DNA from: Mesorhizobium loti R88b
GTDB taxonomy: Bacteria > Pseudomonadota > Alphaproteobacteria > Rhizobiales > Rhizobiaceae
DNA: 64,000 nt
Direction: 5' to 3'
NCBI RefSeq assembly: GCF_013170845.1
Contig: NZ_CP033367.1
Location: 806,001-870,000, forward strand
Shown piece after piece: positions 34,708 through 42,717 of the stretch. The translations under genes and the position numbers were made by a program. The notes under the pieces are model-generated. The model had not been told where the DNA came from and searched no databases. It worked only from the letters and a program-made list of their open reading frames with translations. Numbering within the stretch: position 1 is the first letter of the stretch; each line of letters opens with the position of its first letter.

Positions 34708-34737
34708 TTGGAACGGAAATTAATCCTTGGCTATTGG
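34708..34737 (+). promoter_or_regulatory. Candidate promoter of the kinase-nagR-deaminase-nagA operon
   Basis: TTGGAA (34708-34713), an 18-base spacer and TATTGG (34732-34737) form a modest sigma-70-type promoter. The -10 box runs into the first TGGTATT repeat, so a bound regulator would block RNA polymerase. Confidence 0.35.
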
Positions 34738-34752
34738 TATTTTATTGGTATT
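34735..34752 (+). promoter_or_regulatory. Direct-repeat operator before the kinase gene
   Basis: Two copies of TGGTATT (34735-34741 and 34746-34752) with an 11-base period, 23 bases before the GTG start of the kinase gene. It mirrors the pair in front of murQ. Direct repeats one helical turn apart suit side-by-side binding by a GntR/HutC dimer. Confidence 0.6.
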
Positions 34753-34774
34753 ATCCGCCCGGAGGAGAAATCGC

Positions 34775-35653
34775 GTGAAATTCGTGCTCGGTATCGATGG
34801 CGGCGGCACCAGCTGCAGGGCCGCTCTTGCAACGGTGGACGGCGCTGTGGTCGGCCGCGCCAAAAGCGGCGCCGCCAACATCCGCACCGACCTGACCGGC
34901 GCCCGCTCGAACATTGTCGAGGCGGCGCGGCAGGCGTTCATCGCCGCCGGGCAGAATCCGGAGCTGATCCCGCAGACACCAGCCATTCTCGGCCTCGCCG
35001 GCGCCAATGTCGGCACCTACCGGCAGCAGCTCGAAGCGATCCTGCCGTTCAGCATCAGCCGCGTCGAGACCGACGCCGAGATCGCACTTGAAGGGGCTGT
35101 CGGCTCGGGCGACGGCGCCATGGCTATCCTCGGCACCGGCACCGCCTATATGGCGCGCAGGAACGGCAAGTCGCGCGCCATCGGCGGTTGGGGTTTTCAG
35201 GTCGGCGATCAAGGCAGTGGCGCCCGCATCGGCCGCGACCTCTTGGAACAGACATTGCTCGCCTATGACGGCGTCCGCGAGGCATCGCCGCTGACGCAGA
35301 GCATGCTGGCCGTCTTCCGCAACAATCCCGAGGATGTGGTCGAATTCACCACCAACGCCAAGCCCGGCGATTTCGGCGGTTTCGCGCCGAAAGTGTTCGA
35401 GCATGCTGAAAAGGGCGACAGCGTCGCCAACTGGATCCTGGACAGGGTGGTCGCCGATGTCGAGGCCTCACTCGGTGCGCTCAACCTCGCGGACGACGCG
35501 CCGCTTTGCCTGCTTGGCGGGCTGGCACCGCTTTACGCGCCACGCCTATCGGCACGCTATCGGGCGCTCCTGAAGCCGCCGCTCGACGACGCATTGGGCG
35601 GCGCCGTGCAGATGGCGGCTCGTCTGTTTGCCAAACCGGAGGCGGCGCGATGA
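34775..35653 (+). CDS. BadF/BcrAD-type amino-sugar kinase (GlcNAc kinase-like)
   Basis: A 292-residue actin-fold kinase. The phosphate motif is VLGIDGGGTSCR at the N-terminus, followed by AILGTGTAYM and GGWGFQVGDQGSGARIGRD, typical of the eukaryote-like N-acetylglucosamine kinases and bacterial MurK. It would phosphorylate imported GlcNAc, MurNAc or glucosamine at O6. The GTG start has CGGAGGAG upstream. It overlaps the regulator gene by ATGA. Which amino sugar is the true substrate cannot be told from sequence; MurQ on the other strand makes MurNAc plausible. Confidence 0.85.
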   Translation: MKFVLGIDGGGTSCRAALATVDGAVVGRAKSGAANIRTDLTGARSNIVEAARQAFIAAGQNPELIPQTPAILGLAGANVGTYRQQLEAILPFSISRVETDAEIALEGAVGSGDGAMAILGTGTAYMARRNGKSRAIGGWGFQVGDQGSGARIGRDLLEQTLLAYDGVREASPLTQSMLAVFRNNPEDVVEFTTNAKPGDFGGFAPKVFEHAEKGDSVANWILDRVVADVEASLGALNLADDAPLCLLGGLAPLYAPRLSARYRALLKPPLDDALGGAVQMAARLFAKPEAAR

Positions 35654-36432
35654 GCGACGCCGCCGACCAGATCTTCGCCACGCTGAAACAATCTTCGCAA
35701 AGCGGCGCGCCGCTCTATCTGCAGCTGCGCAAGAGCATCGAGGATGCGGTCAATCGCGGCCTGATCGGGCCGGGCGATGCCCTGCCTTCCGAGCGCGACA
35801 TCGCCACCAAGGCCGACATTTCGCGCGTCACCGTGCGCAAGGCGGTGCAGGATCTGGTGAAGGGCGGCATCCTGGTCCAGCGCCACGGCTCCGGCACCTT
35901 CGTGGCGCCGCGCATGGAGCGCGTCGAGCAGTCGCTGTCGCGGCTGACCTCCTTCACCGAGGACATGGCTCGGCGCGGCATGGCGGTGCGTTCGCAATGG
36001 CTCGACCGTGGGCTCTACGCGCCCTCGCCCGACGAGATGATGGTGCTTGGCCTGTCGTCGAGCGAACTGGTGGCGCGCGTGGCGCGCCTGCGCATCGCCA
36101 ATGACACGCCGCTGGCCATCGAACGTGCCTCGCTGTCGGCCAGCGTGCTGCCCGACCCGGCGGGCATCGGTTCCTCGCTCTATGCGGCGTTGCAACTGAC
36201 CGGCAACCGGCCAGTGCGCGCGGTGCAGCGCATCTCGGCCGCCAATCTCGGCGACAGCGATGCGCGCCTGCTCGAAGTACCGCCTGGCATTGCCGGCCTG
36301 CACATCGAACGCATTTCCTATCTGGCGAGCGGCAAGGTGATCGAATTCACCCGCTCCATCTACCGGGGCGACGCCTATGATTTCGTCGCCGAACTGCGGC
36401 TGACAGGGCCGAGCGAAGAGGGCCGACCATGA
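35650..36432 (+). CDS. GntR/HutC-family regulator of amino-sugar genes (NagR-like)
   Basis: A 260-residue regulator with an N-terminal GntR winged helix (PLYLQLRKSIEDAV to SERDIATKADISRVTVRKAVQDL) and a C-terminal UTRA effector domain (from about residue 100, ending in YDFVAELRL). HutC-group GntR proteins of this sort sense phosphorylated amino sugars. It is flanked by ATGA overlaps on both sides. Its probable operators are the 11-base direct repeats before murQ and the kinase gene. Confidence 0.9.
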   Translation: MSDAADQIFATLKQSSQSGAPLYLQLRKSIEDAVNRGLIGPGDALPSERDIATKADISRVTVRKAVQDLVKGGILVQRHGSGTFVAPRMERVEQSLSRLTSFTEDMARRGMAVRSQWLDRGLYAPSPDEMMVLGLSSSELVARVARLRIANDTPLAIERASLSASVLPDPAGIGSSLYAALQLTGNRPVRAVQRISAANLGDSDARLLEVPPGIAGLHIERISYLASGKVIEFTRSIYRGDAYDFVAELRLTGPSEEGRP

Positions 36433-37463
36433 TCCCCAACACCACCCATATGCAGCGCGAGATCGAGGAGATCCCGCAAGCCGTTGCCCGCCTGCTCGAT
36501 GGCTCCGGCGCCGTGCTCGCCGAGGCCGGGCGCGGCATTCGTGAACGCGACCCGCATTTCGTCGTCACCGTGGCGCGCGGCTCGTCCGACCATGCCGCCA
36601 CCTTCATGAAATATGCCGTCGAACTGACCGCCGGCCTTGCCGTCGCCTCGGTCGGCCCCTCCATCGCTTCGATCTACGGCCGCAAGCTGCGGCTTGAAGG
36701 CTCGGCGTGTCTGGCGATCTCGCAGTCGGGCAAGAGCCCCGACATTGTTGCCATGGCTGAAACCGCACGCGCCGGCGGCGCACTGACCATCGCCATCACC
36801 AACACCGCCGATTCGCCGCTGGCGCGCGCCTCGGACTATGCGATCGACATCCTGGCAGGCCCCGAGCGCAGCGTCGCGGCAACCAAGACCTTCGTCAATT
36901 CCGCCGTTGCCGGTCTCGCGCTGATGGCGCATTCCACCGGCGATGATGCGCTTCTCGCCGCACTTGCCCGCTTGCCTGAGCATTTCGGCAAAGCGATCGC
37001 CTGCGACTGGATGGGTGTGCTCGCCGAAACCATCGAGAAGCAGAAGTCGCTGTTCATCCTTGGCCGCGGCCCATCGGCGGCAATGGCCAATGAGGCGGCG
37101 CTGAAGTTCAAGGAAACCTGCGGCATGCATGCCGAGGCCTATAGTGCGGCCGAAGTCATGCACGGCCCGCTGGCGCTGATCGGCCCCGACTTTCCGGTAT
37201 TGGCGCTGGCCGCGCGCGATGCCTCCGAACCGTCCGTCGCCGAGGCGGCCGACGGCCTGGCGGCCAAGGGCGCGCCGGTGTTCGTCACCTCAGCGCTTGC
37301 CAACCGCGCCACGCGCCTGCCGCATGTCGCCACCGGTCACCCGCTGACCGATCCGCTGACGCTGATCGTCTCCTTCTACGTGTTCGTCGAGGCGTTCGCG
37401 CGCCATCGCGGCCTCGATCCGGACACGCCGCGCAACCTTCGCAAGGTGACGGAGACGGTATGA
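36429..37463 (+). CDS. SIS-domain aminosugar-phosphate deaminase (NagB-II type)
   Basis: A 344-residue double-SIS protein like the isomerase half of GlmS without its glutaminase domain. Features are VARGSSDHAATFMKY, SQSGKSPDIVAMAETAR, GPERSVAATKTF and the C-terminal EVMHGPLALI. Such proteins in nag operons work as glucosamine-6-phosphate deaminases, giving fructose-6-phosphate and ammonia, and replace classical NagB. Overlaps the regulator and nagA genes by ATGA at each end. Confidence 0.9.
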   Translation: MIPNTTHMQREIEEIPQAVARLLDGSGAVLAEAGRGIRERDPHFVVTVARGSSDHAATFMKYAVELTAGLAVASVGPSIASIYGRKLRLEGSACLAISQSGKSPDIVAMAETARAGGALTIAITNTADSPLARASDYAIDILAGPERSVAATKTFVNSAVAGLALMAHSTGDDALLAALARLPEHFGKAIACDWMGVLAETIEKQKSLFILGRGPSAAMANEAALKFKETCGMHAEAYSAAEVMHGPLALIGPDFPVLALAARDASEPSVAEAADGLAAKGAPVFVTSALANRATRLPHVATGHPLTDPLTLIVSFYVFVEAFARHRGLDPDTPRNLRKVTETV

Positions 37464-38632
37464 GCGACCGTTTTGCCCTGACTGGCGCCCGCATATTCGA
37501 CGGCGACGACTGGCATGAAGGCCACGCCCTCGTCGTGCGCGACGGCCTCGTCGAGGCTATTTTGCCCATAGGCGCCATTCCCTCTGATATCAGTGTCGTC
37601 GAGACCGGCGGCGGCATCCTGGCGCCGGGCTTCGTCGACATCCAGGTCAATGGCGGCGGCGGCGTCATGCTCAACGACCACCCCGATGTCGCGTCAATCG
37701 AGACCATCTGCAAGGCGCATGCGCCGTTCGGCACGACAGCGCTGCTGGCGACGCTGATCACCGACACATCAGCGATCACCGCCTCTGCCGTTGCCGCCGG
37801 CGAAGCGGCAGCGCTGCAGAAAGTGGCTGGATTTCTCGGCCTGCATCTGGAAGGCCCGCATCTGTCGATCGCCCGCAAGGGCGCGCATGATCCGGCGCTG
37901 ATCCGGCCGATGACGGATGCCGACCAGGCAATGCTGATCGCGGCGCGGCAGAAGCTGCCGGTGCTGCTCACCACGATCGCGCCCGAATCCGTCGAACCGG
38001 CGCGCGTGGCTGCCTTGGCCAAGGCCGGAGTCATTGTCAGCCTCGGCCATTCCGACACCGGTTATCTCAAGGCAAAGGCCTTCGCGGAGGCGGGTGCCAG
38101 CGTGGTCACCCATCTGTTCAATGCCATGAGCCAGATCGGCAATCGCGAGCCCGGGCTGGCGGGCGCGGCGATCGACATCGGCGCCTTGTCCGCCGGGCTC
38201 ATCGCCGACGGCATCCATGTCCATCCCGCCACCATCAGGATTGCGCTCGACGCAAAAAAAGGCCCCGGCAGGATCGTTCTGGTCTCCGACGCCATGGCGA
38301 CGATCGGCACCGACATGACCTCATTCACCCTCAACGGCCGCACCATCTACCGCCGGGACGGGAGTCTCAGGCTTGCCGACGGCACGCTGGCGGGCGCCGA
38401 TCTCGACATGATCTCGGCCGTGCGCTTCATGCACAATGTCGTCGGCATCGATCTGTCCGAGGCCTTGCGCATGGCCTCGCTCTATCCGGCGCAGGCGATC
38501 GGCCAGTCGCACCGGCTTGGGCGCTTTGCCAACGGCACGGCCGCCGATATCGTTGCGCTGTCGGATGGTCTCGACATAGAAAGCGTCTGGATCGGCGGCG
38601 GCAAGGTGTTCGAGGCTGTCGCTCCACACTGA
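37460..38632 (+). CDS. nagA: N-acetylglucosamine-6-phosphate deacetylase
   Basis: A 390-residue amidohydrolase that removes acetate from GlcNAc-6-phosphate. The early motif PGFVDIQVNGGGG, the metal glutamate in HLEGPHLS, the histidines in SLGHSDTGY and THLFNAM, and the catalytic Asp in VLVSDAMA are all present. Starts at the ATGA overlap with the deaminase gene. Supplies glucosamine-6-phosphate to it. Confidence 0.94.
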   Translation: MSDRFALTGARIFDGDDWHEGHALVVRDGLVEAILPIGAIPSDISVVETGGGILAPGFVDIQVNGGGGVMLNDHPDVASIETICKAHAPFGTTALLATLITDTSAITASAVAAGEAAALQKVAGFLGLHLEGPHLSIARKGAHDPALIRPMTDADQAMLIAARQKLPVLLTTIAPESVEPARVAALAKAGVIVSLGHSDTGYLKAKAFAEAGASVVTHLFNAMSQIGNREPGLAGAAIDIGALSAGLIADGIHVHPATIRIALDAKKGPGRIVLVSDAMATIGTDMTSFTLNGRTIYRRDGSLRLADGTLAGADLDMISAVRFMHNVVGIDLSEALRMASLYPAQAIGQSHRLGRFANGTAADIVALSDGLDIESVWIGGGKVFEAVAPH

Positions 38633-38642
38633 GAGCGAGGCC

Positions 38643-39758
38643 ATGCAGACAATCGATTGTGTCGTCGCCGGAGCGGGCGTCGTCGGTTTGGCCATTGCCC
38701 GTGCGCTTGCCTTGTCGGGCCGCGAGGTGGTGGTGGTCGAGCAGGCCGACGCGATCGGCACCGTCACCAGTTCGCGCAATTCGGAAGTCATCCATGCCGG
38801 GCTCTATTATGCACCGGGGAGCCTGAAGGCCCGGCTCTGCGTCGAAGGGCGCCGGCGGCTCTACACTTATTGCGCCGAGCACAATGTCGCTCATTCCCGG
38901 ACCGGCAAGCTGATCGTTGCCAGCGTGCCCGGCCAGACGGATGGGCTGCGGGCGATCGAGGCCAATGCACGGCGCTGCGGGGTCGATGATCTCGCGCTTC
39001 TGACGCGTGGCGAGGCAGAAAGCCTGGAGCCGGCGCTGACATGCAGCGGCGCGCTGCTGTCGCCATCGACCGGCATTGTCGATAGCCATGCCTTGATGTT
39101 GTCGCTGCGCGGCGACGCCGAAGCGGCCGGAGCGTCTTTCGCTTTCCTCACCTCGGTCACCGGGGCTACGATCGACGCCGACGGGATCCGGATCGACACG
39201 CGCGATGCCAATGGCGAGACCTTCGTCCTGGAGGCCGGTGCGTTCATCAATGCCGCGGGCCTCGAGGCGCAGGCCGTGGCCGGCCGGATCGAGGGTTTCC
39301 CAGAGGGGCTCATCCCTCGGCAATGGCTGGCGCGCGGAAATTATTTCGCGATTTCGGGCCGCTCGCCCTTTTCGCGGTTGATCTATCCAGTTCCAGTCGA
39401 AGGCGGCCTGGGCGTCCATCTGACGCTCGACCTCAGCGGCAGTGCACGCTTTGGACCTGACGTCGAATGGGTCGACCATGTGGATTACACCGTCGATTCC
39501 GGCCGAAGCGCTGTCTTCTATGAAGCGATCCGGCGCTATTGGCCCGACCTTGCCGACGGCGCCTTGCAGCCTGCCTATGCCGGCATCAGGCCGAAACTGT
39601 CCGGTCCCGGCCAGCCTGCGGCCGATTTCATGGTCCAAGGCCCCGCCGATCATGGCGCCGGGCGGATCGTCAATCTGTTCGGCATCGAGAGCCCCGGCCT
39701 GACGGCAAGCCTGGCGATCGCCGACCATGTCGTCGAGCTGCTGTATACCCGGTTATAG
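38643..39758 (+). CDS. LhgO-like FAD-dependent 2-hydroxyacid oxidoreductase
   Basis: A 371-residue DAO-family flavoprotein with the FAD motif VVAGAGVVGLAIARALA at the N-terminus, NSEVIHAGLYY and a C-terminal GIESPGLTASLAIA. It matches the L-2-hydroxyglutarate dehydrogenase/oxidase group. It lies 10 bases after nagA, probably in the same operon. MurQ in the divergent operon releases D-lactate, so a 2-hydroxyacid oxidase here is attractive, but LhgO enzymes act on L-2-hydroxyglutarate; the link is speculative. Confidence 0.87.
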   Translation: MQTIDCVVAGAGVVGLAIARALALSGREVVVVEQADAIGTVTSSRNSEVIHAGLYYAPGSLKARLCVEGRRRLYTYCAEHNVAHSRTGKLIVASVPGQTDGLRAIEANARRCGVDDLALLTRGEAESLEPALTCSGALLSPSTGIVDSHALMLSLRGDAEAAGASFAFLTSVTGATIDADGIRIDTRDANGETFVLEAGAFINAAGLEAQAVAGRIEGFPEGLIPRQWLARGNYFAISGRSPFSRLIYPVPVEGGLGVHLTLDLSGSARFGPDVEWVDHVDYTVDSGRSAVFYEAIRRYWPDLADGALQPAYAGIRPKLSGPGQPAADFMVQGPADHGAGRIVNLFGIESPGLTASLAIADHVVELLYTRL

Positions 39759-39831
39759 GCGCCGCTGAGAATTTGTCCCTCACCGGCTGAAGTCATGAAA
39801 CCTTTCGATTTCGAGGCCGTTGTCGGGGCGC

Positions 39832-41895
39832 ATGTCCGACGCGAAACCCAGATCGAAACCGGCCGACGGCGATAAACCGCGCGGCGCCCCTAAGCCGAGA
39901 CGGCAAAAGCCGCTTGACGAGAGGACGCGCGACCAAGTTCCGCGCGAAAAGAAGCCACGCGACAAGAGAGCCTCGACCGTCGAAGCGGCAGCTCCCGAGA
40001 TCGTCGACGAGACACCGCCGCCGGAGGCCGTCGAGCCCGATCCACAGCTGACGCCAGAGCAAGTCGAACAGGCGCGCAAGAAGTACCTGCTGAAGCGGTT
40101 CTGGATCAGCGGACGCGGCTATTGGGGCCGGCACGGCGACAGGCTCGGCTGGCCGTTGACGATCGGGCTGCTGATCCTGATCGTTATCAATGTCGGCTTC
40201 CAGTACGGGATCAATGTCTGGAACCGCTCGATCTTCGACGCCATTGAGAAGCGCGACGCCCATAGCGTCTATTTCCTGAGCGCGGTGTTCGTGCCGCTCG
40301 TGCTTGGCAGCATCAGCCTTGTCGTCGCGCAGGTCTATCTGCGCATGACCATGCAGCGCCGCTGGCGCTCCTGGCTGACCACCTCGGTGATAGCGCGCTG
40401 GCTCACCAACGGCCGCTACTACCAGCTGAACCTGGTGCATGGCGACCACCAGAACCCCGAGGCCCGCCTCTCGGAGGATTTGCGGGTCGCCACCGAGGCG
40501 CCGGTCGATTTCGTCGCTGGCGTGATTGTCGCCACCCTTTCGGCCTCGACCTTCATCGTGGTGCTGTGGACGATCGGCGGAGCCTTGAACTTTACATTGG
40601 GAGGCTCGACCTTCACCGTCCCCGGCTTCCTCGTCATCACAGCGGTGATCTATGCCGCGATCACCTCCACCTCGATGTTCTTTATCGGTCGCGATTTCGT
40701 GCGGCTGTCCGAGGAGAAGAACCAGACGGAAGCAGAATTCCGCTACGTGCTGACGCGCGTGCGCGAAAACGGCGAGAGCATCGCCTTGCTCGGCGGAGAG
40801 GAGGAGGAACGCAGCGGCATCGACAGGACCTTTGCCGGCGTGCTGAAGCGATGGGCGCAACTGACCGGCCAGCACATGCGCACGGCGGTGGTCTCGCAAG
40901 GGTCGAGCCTGTTCGCGCCGGTCGTGCCGGTGCTGCTTTGCGCGCCAAAATTTCTCGAAGGCTCGATGTCGCTCGGACAAGTCATGCAGGCTGCCTCCGC
41001 CTTCGCCATCGTGCAGGGTGCATTCGGCTGGCTGGTCGACAATTATCCGCGCTTGGCCGACTGGAACGCCTCGGCACGCCGCATCGCCTCGCTGATGATG
41101 TCGCTCGACGGGCTGGAGCGCGCGGAACAGAGCAACGAGCTGGGGCGCATCCAGCGCGGCGAGACCAAGGGCGATACGATGCTCTCCCTCGACAATCTCT
41201 CGGTGACACTCGATGACGGCACGTCCGTGGTCAAGGAAACGGAAGTCGGCGTTGAAGCGGGCGAGCGGGTGCTGGTGTCAGGCGAATCCGGCTCGGGCAA
41301 GTCAACGCTGGTGCGGGCGATCGCAGGGCTGTGGCCATGGGGAAGCGGCAGCGTCAGTTTCCATCCTGACAAGCGGTTGTTTATGCTGCCGCAACGGCCC
41401 TATATCCCGTCCGGCACCTTGCGCCGGGTGGTTGCCTATCCCGCTGCCGCCAACCACTGGAAGCTGGAGCAGATCAACGCCGCCCTCGACAAGGTCGGCC
41501 TCGGCCATCTCGCCGGCCGGATTAAGGAGGAAGCGCCCTGGGACCAGACCCTGTCGGGCGGCGAAAAGCAGCGGGTCGCCTTCGCGCGCCTTTTGCTGCA
41601 TCGCCCAGACATCGTCGTGCTGGACGAAGCGACCTCGGCGCTGGACGAAAAAAGCCAGGACCAGATGATGGAAACGGTGATCCGCGAATTGCCCGATGTC
41701 ACCATCGTCAGCGTCGCGCACCGCGCCGAACTGGAAGTCTATCACACCCGCAAGATCACGCTCGAGCGGCGCAAGGGCGGTGCAAAACTGGTCGGGGACA
41801 TTGATCTTGCGCCACGCAACCGCAAACGCAGCCTGCTTCAGCGCGCCTTGTGGGGCTCCGGTACAAGGACCGAAAGGCCGCGTAAGCTGAAGTAA
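39832..41895 (+). CDS. SbmA/BacA-related ABC transporter, fused permease and ATPase
   Basis: A 687-residue half-transporter of the YddA/ABCD-like group. The first 90 residues are hydrophilic and rich in Lys, Arg, Glu and Pro. A six-helix SbmA/BacA-like membrane domain follows (about 100-420, including LSEDLRVATEAPVDF), then an ATPase with Walker A SGESGSGKST, signature LSGGEKQR and Walker B IVVLDEATSALD. Relatives take up peptides, or long-chain or CoA-linked compounds. The long charged N-terminus is unusual. A stretch of the preceding gene is duplicated just after its 3' end. Confidence 0.87.
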   Translation: MSDAKPRSKPADGDKPRGAPKPRRQKPLDERTRDQVPREKKPRDKRASTVEAAAPEIVDETPPPEAVEPDPQLTPEQVEQARKKYLLKRFWISGRGYWGRHGDRLGWPLTIGLLILIVINVGFQYGINVWNRSIFDAIEKRDAHSVYFLSAVFVPLVLGSISLVVAQVYLRMTMQRRWRSWLTTSVIARWLTNGRYYQLNLVHGDHQNPEARLSEDLRVATEAPVDFVAGVIVATLSASTFIVVLWTIGGALNFTLGGSTFTVPGFLVITAVIYAAITSTSMFFIGRDFVRLSEEKNQTEAEFRYVLTRVRENGESIALLGGEEEERSGIDRTFAGVLKRWAQLTGQHMRTAVVSQGSSLFAPVVPVLLCAPKFLEGSMSLGQVMQAASAFAIVQGAFGWLVDNYPRLADWNASARRIASLMMSLDGLERAEQSNELGRIQRGETKGDTMLSLDNLSVTLDDGTSVVKETEVGVEAGERVLVSGESGSGKSTLVRAIAGLWPWGSGSVSFHPDKRLFMLPQRPYIPSGTLRRVVAYPAAANHWKLEQINAALDKVGLGHLAGRIKEEAPWDQTLSGGEKQRVAFARLLLHRPDIVVLDEATSALDEKSQDQMMETVIRELPDVTIVSVAHRAELEVYHTRKITLERRKGGAKLVGDIDLAPRNRKRSLLQRALWGSGTRTERPRKLK

Positions 41896-41912
41896 AGCGG
41901 CACCGTGCATCT

Positions 41913-41947
41913 AGAGCCCCGGCCTGACGGCAAGCTTGGCCATCGCC
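41913..41947 (+). pseudogene. Duplicated fragment of the LhgO-like gene 3' end
   Basis: These 35 bases copy 39688-39722 with two mismatches (23 identical bases first). In the original reading frame the fragment still reads SPGLTASLAIA but is enclosed by TAG codons at 41912-41914 and 41948-41950. It lies right after the ABC transporter gene, which separates it from its source. It looks like a scar of duplication or insertion. Confidence 0.65.
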
Positions 41948-41963
41948 TAGCCGACCCGGGAAG

Positions 41964-42617
41964 CTAGGTGAACCCACGGCAGTGTATCTGGGTCGAGCGA
42001 CCCGATTTATAATTCACGCTGAGCGAAGAAAAATCGCTTCGTCTGAGCCAACCCCCTATCAGATCGACTCTATCTTCCTCGGTCGGCGTCAGCTGCGAAA
42101 ATTTCCACAATTTCCGTCTGTCGGCATCTGCAATTCGCGGATCGCACATCCAGCGTTCTACGAATAGGTTCCGAAGGTTTTTACGAGGCGGGCGTATCCA
42201 GCGACCTTGGGCAATCCAAGCCTTTGCACTCCCTGCCGAAAGCGAGGATCTTGCCGCTGAGGAGCAACCCCAAGATACAACGAGTTCTGACAGGCGTCTG
42301 CATACATATTGATTAGCCAACTCACCTATCAAGGGATCACTGTAGTACTGAGCACGATACCCACCGGCGCCGTTATGAAACAGATCAACGGCTTTGACGT
42401 CAGTTTGTAGCCGCACCCGATATCGGACAAGAGAATGGCGGCAGTATCTTCCAGATGGGTCATCGTTGAACTCCCCCCTCACCATTGAACGTCGAGCGCC
42501 AGAAACTAGCATTTCCACGATTTGGGCAAACTCAAACGTGTACAAGTCCTCCCGACGAGTCTCCGCCATTTTGTCCGAGAAGGGCCAAATCGCAGATGGG
42601 ACAAGCGTAAATGTCAT
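41964..42617 (-). CDS. Orphan hypothetical protein in a low-GC patch
   Basis: A 217-residue frame that I do not recognise. It is rich in Arg and Ser, has scattered Cys and Trp, no signal peptide and no membrane segment. The surrounding 800 bases are visibly poorer in G/C than the rest of the window and show little third-position bias, so the region was probably acquired. The ATG at 42617 opens the frame; an internal start at MAETRRED is also possible. It could be a decayed or spurious gene. Confidence 0.4.
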   Translation of the reverse strand: MTFTLVPSAIWPFSDKMAETRREDLYTFEFAQIVEMLVSGARRSMVRGEFNDDPSGRYCRHSLVRYRVRLQTDVKAVDLFHNGAGGYRAQYYSDPLIGELANQYVCRRLSELVVSWGCSSAARSSLSAGSAKAWIAQGRWIRPPRKNLRNLFVERWMCDPRIADADRRKLWKFSQLTPTEEDRVDLIGGWLRRSDFSSLSVNYKSGRSTQIHCRGFT

Positions 42618-42717
42618 GGACCTACGATACCATTACAAACACAAAATCGGGATGCCCTGCGGCTACTGGTTGCCAGATCGAAGGAAGAATTCACGCCGGT
42701 CATCTCACGGCGAGTGT

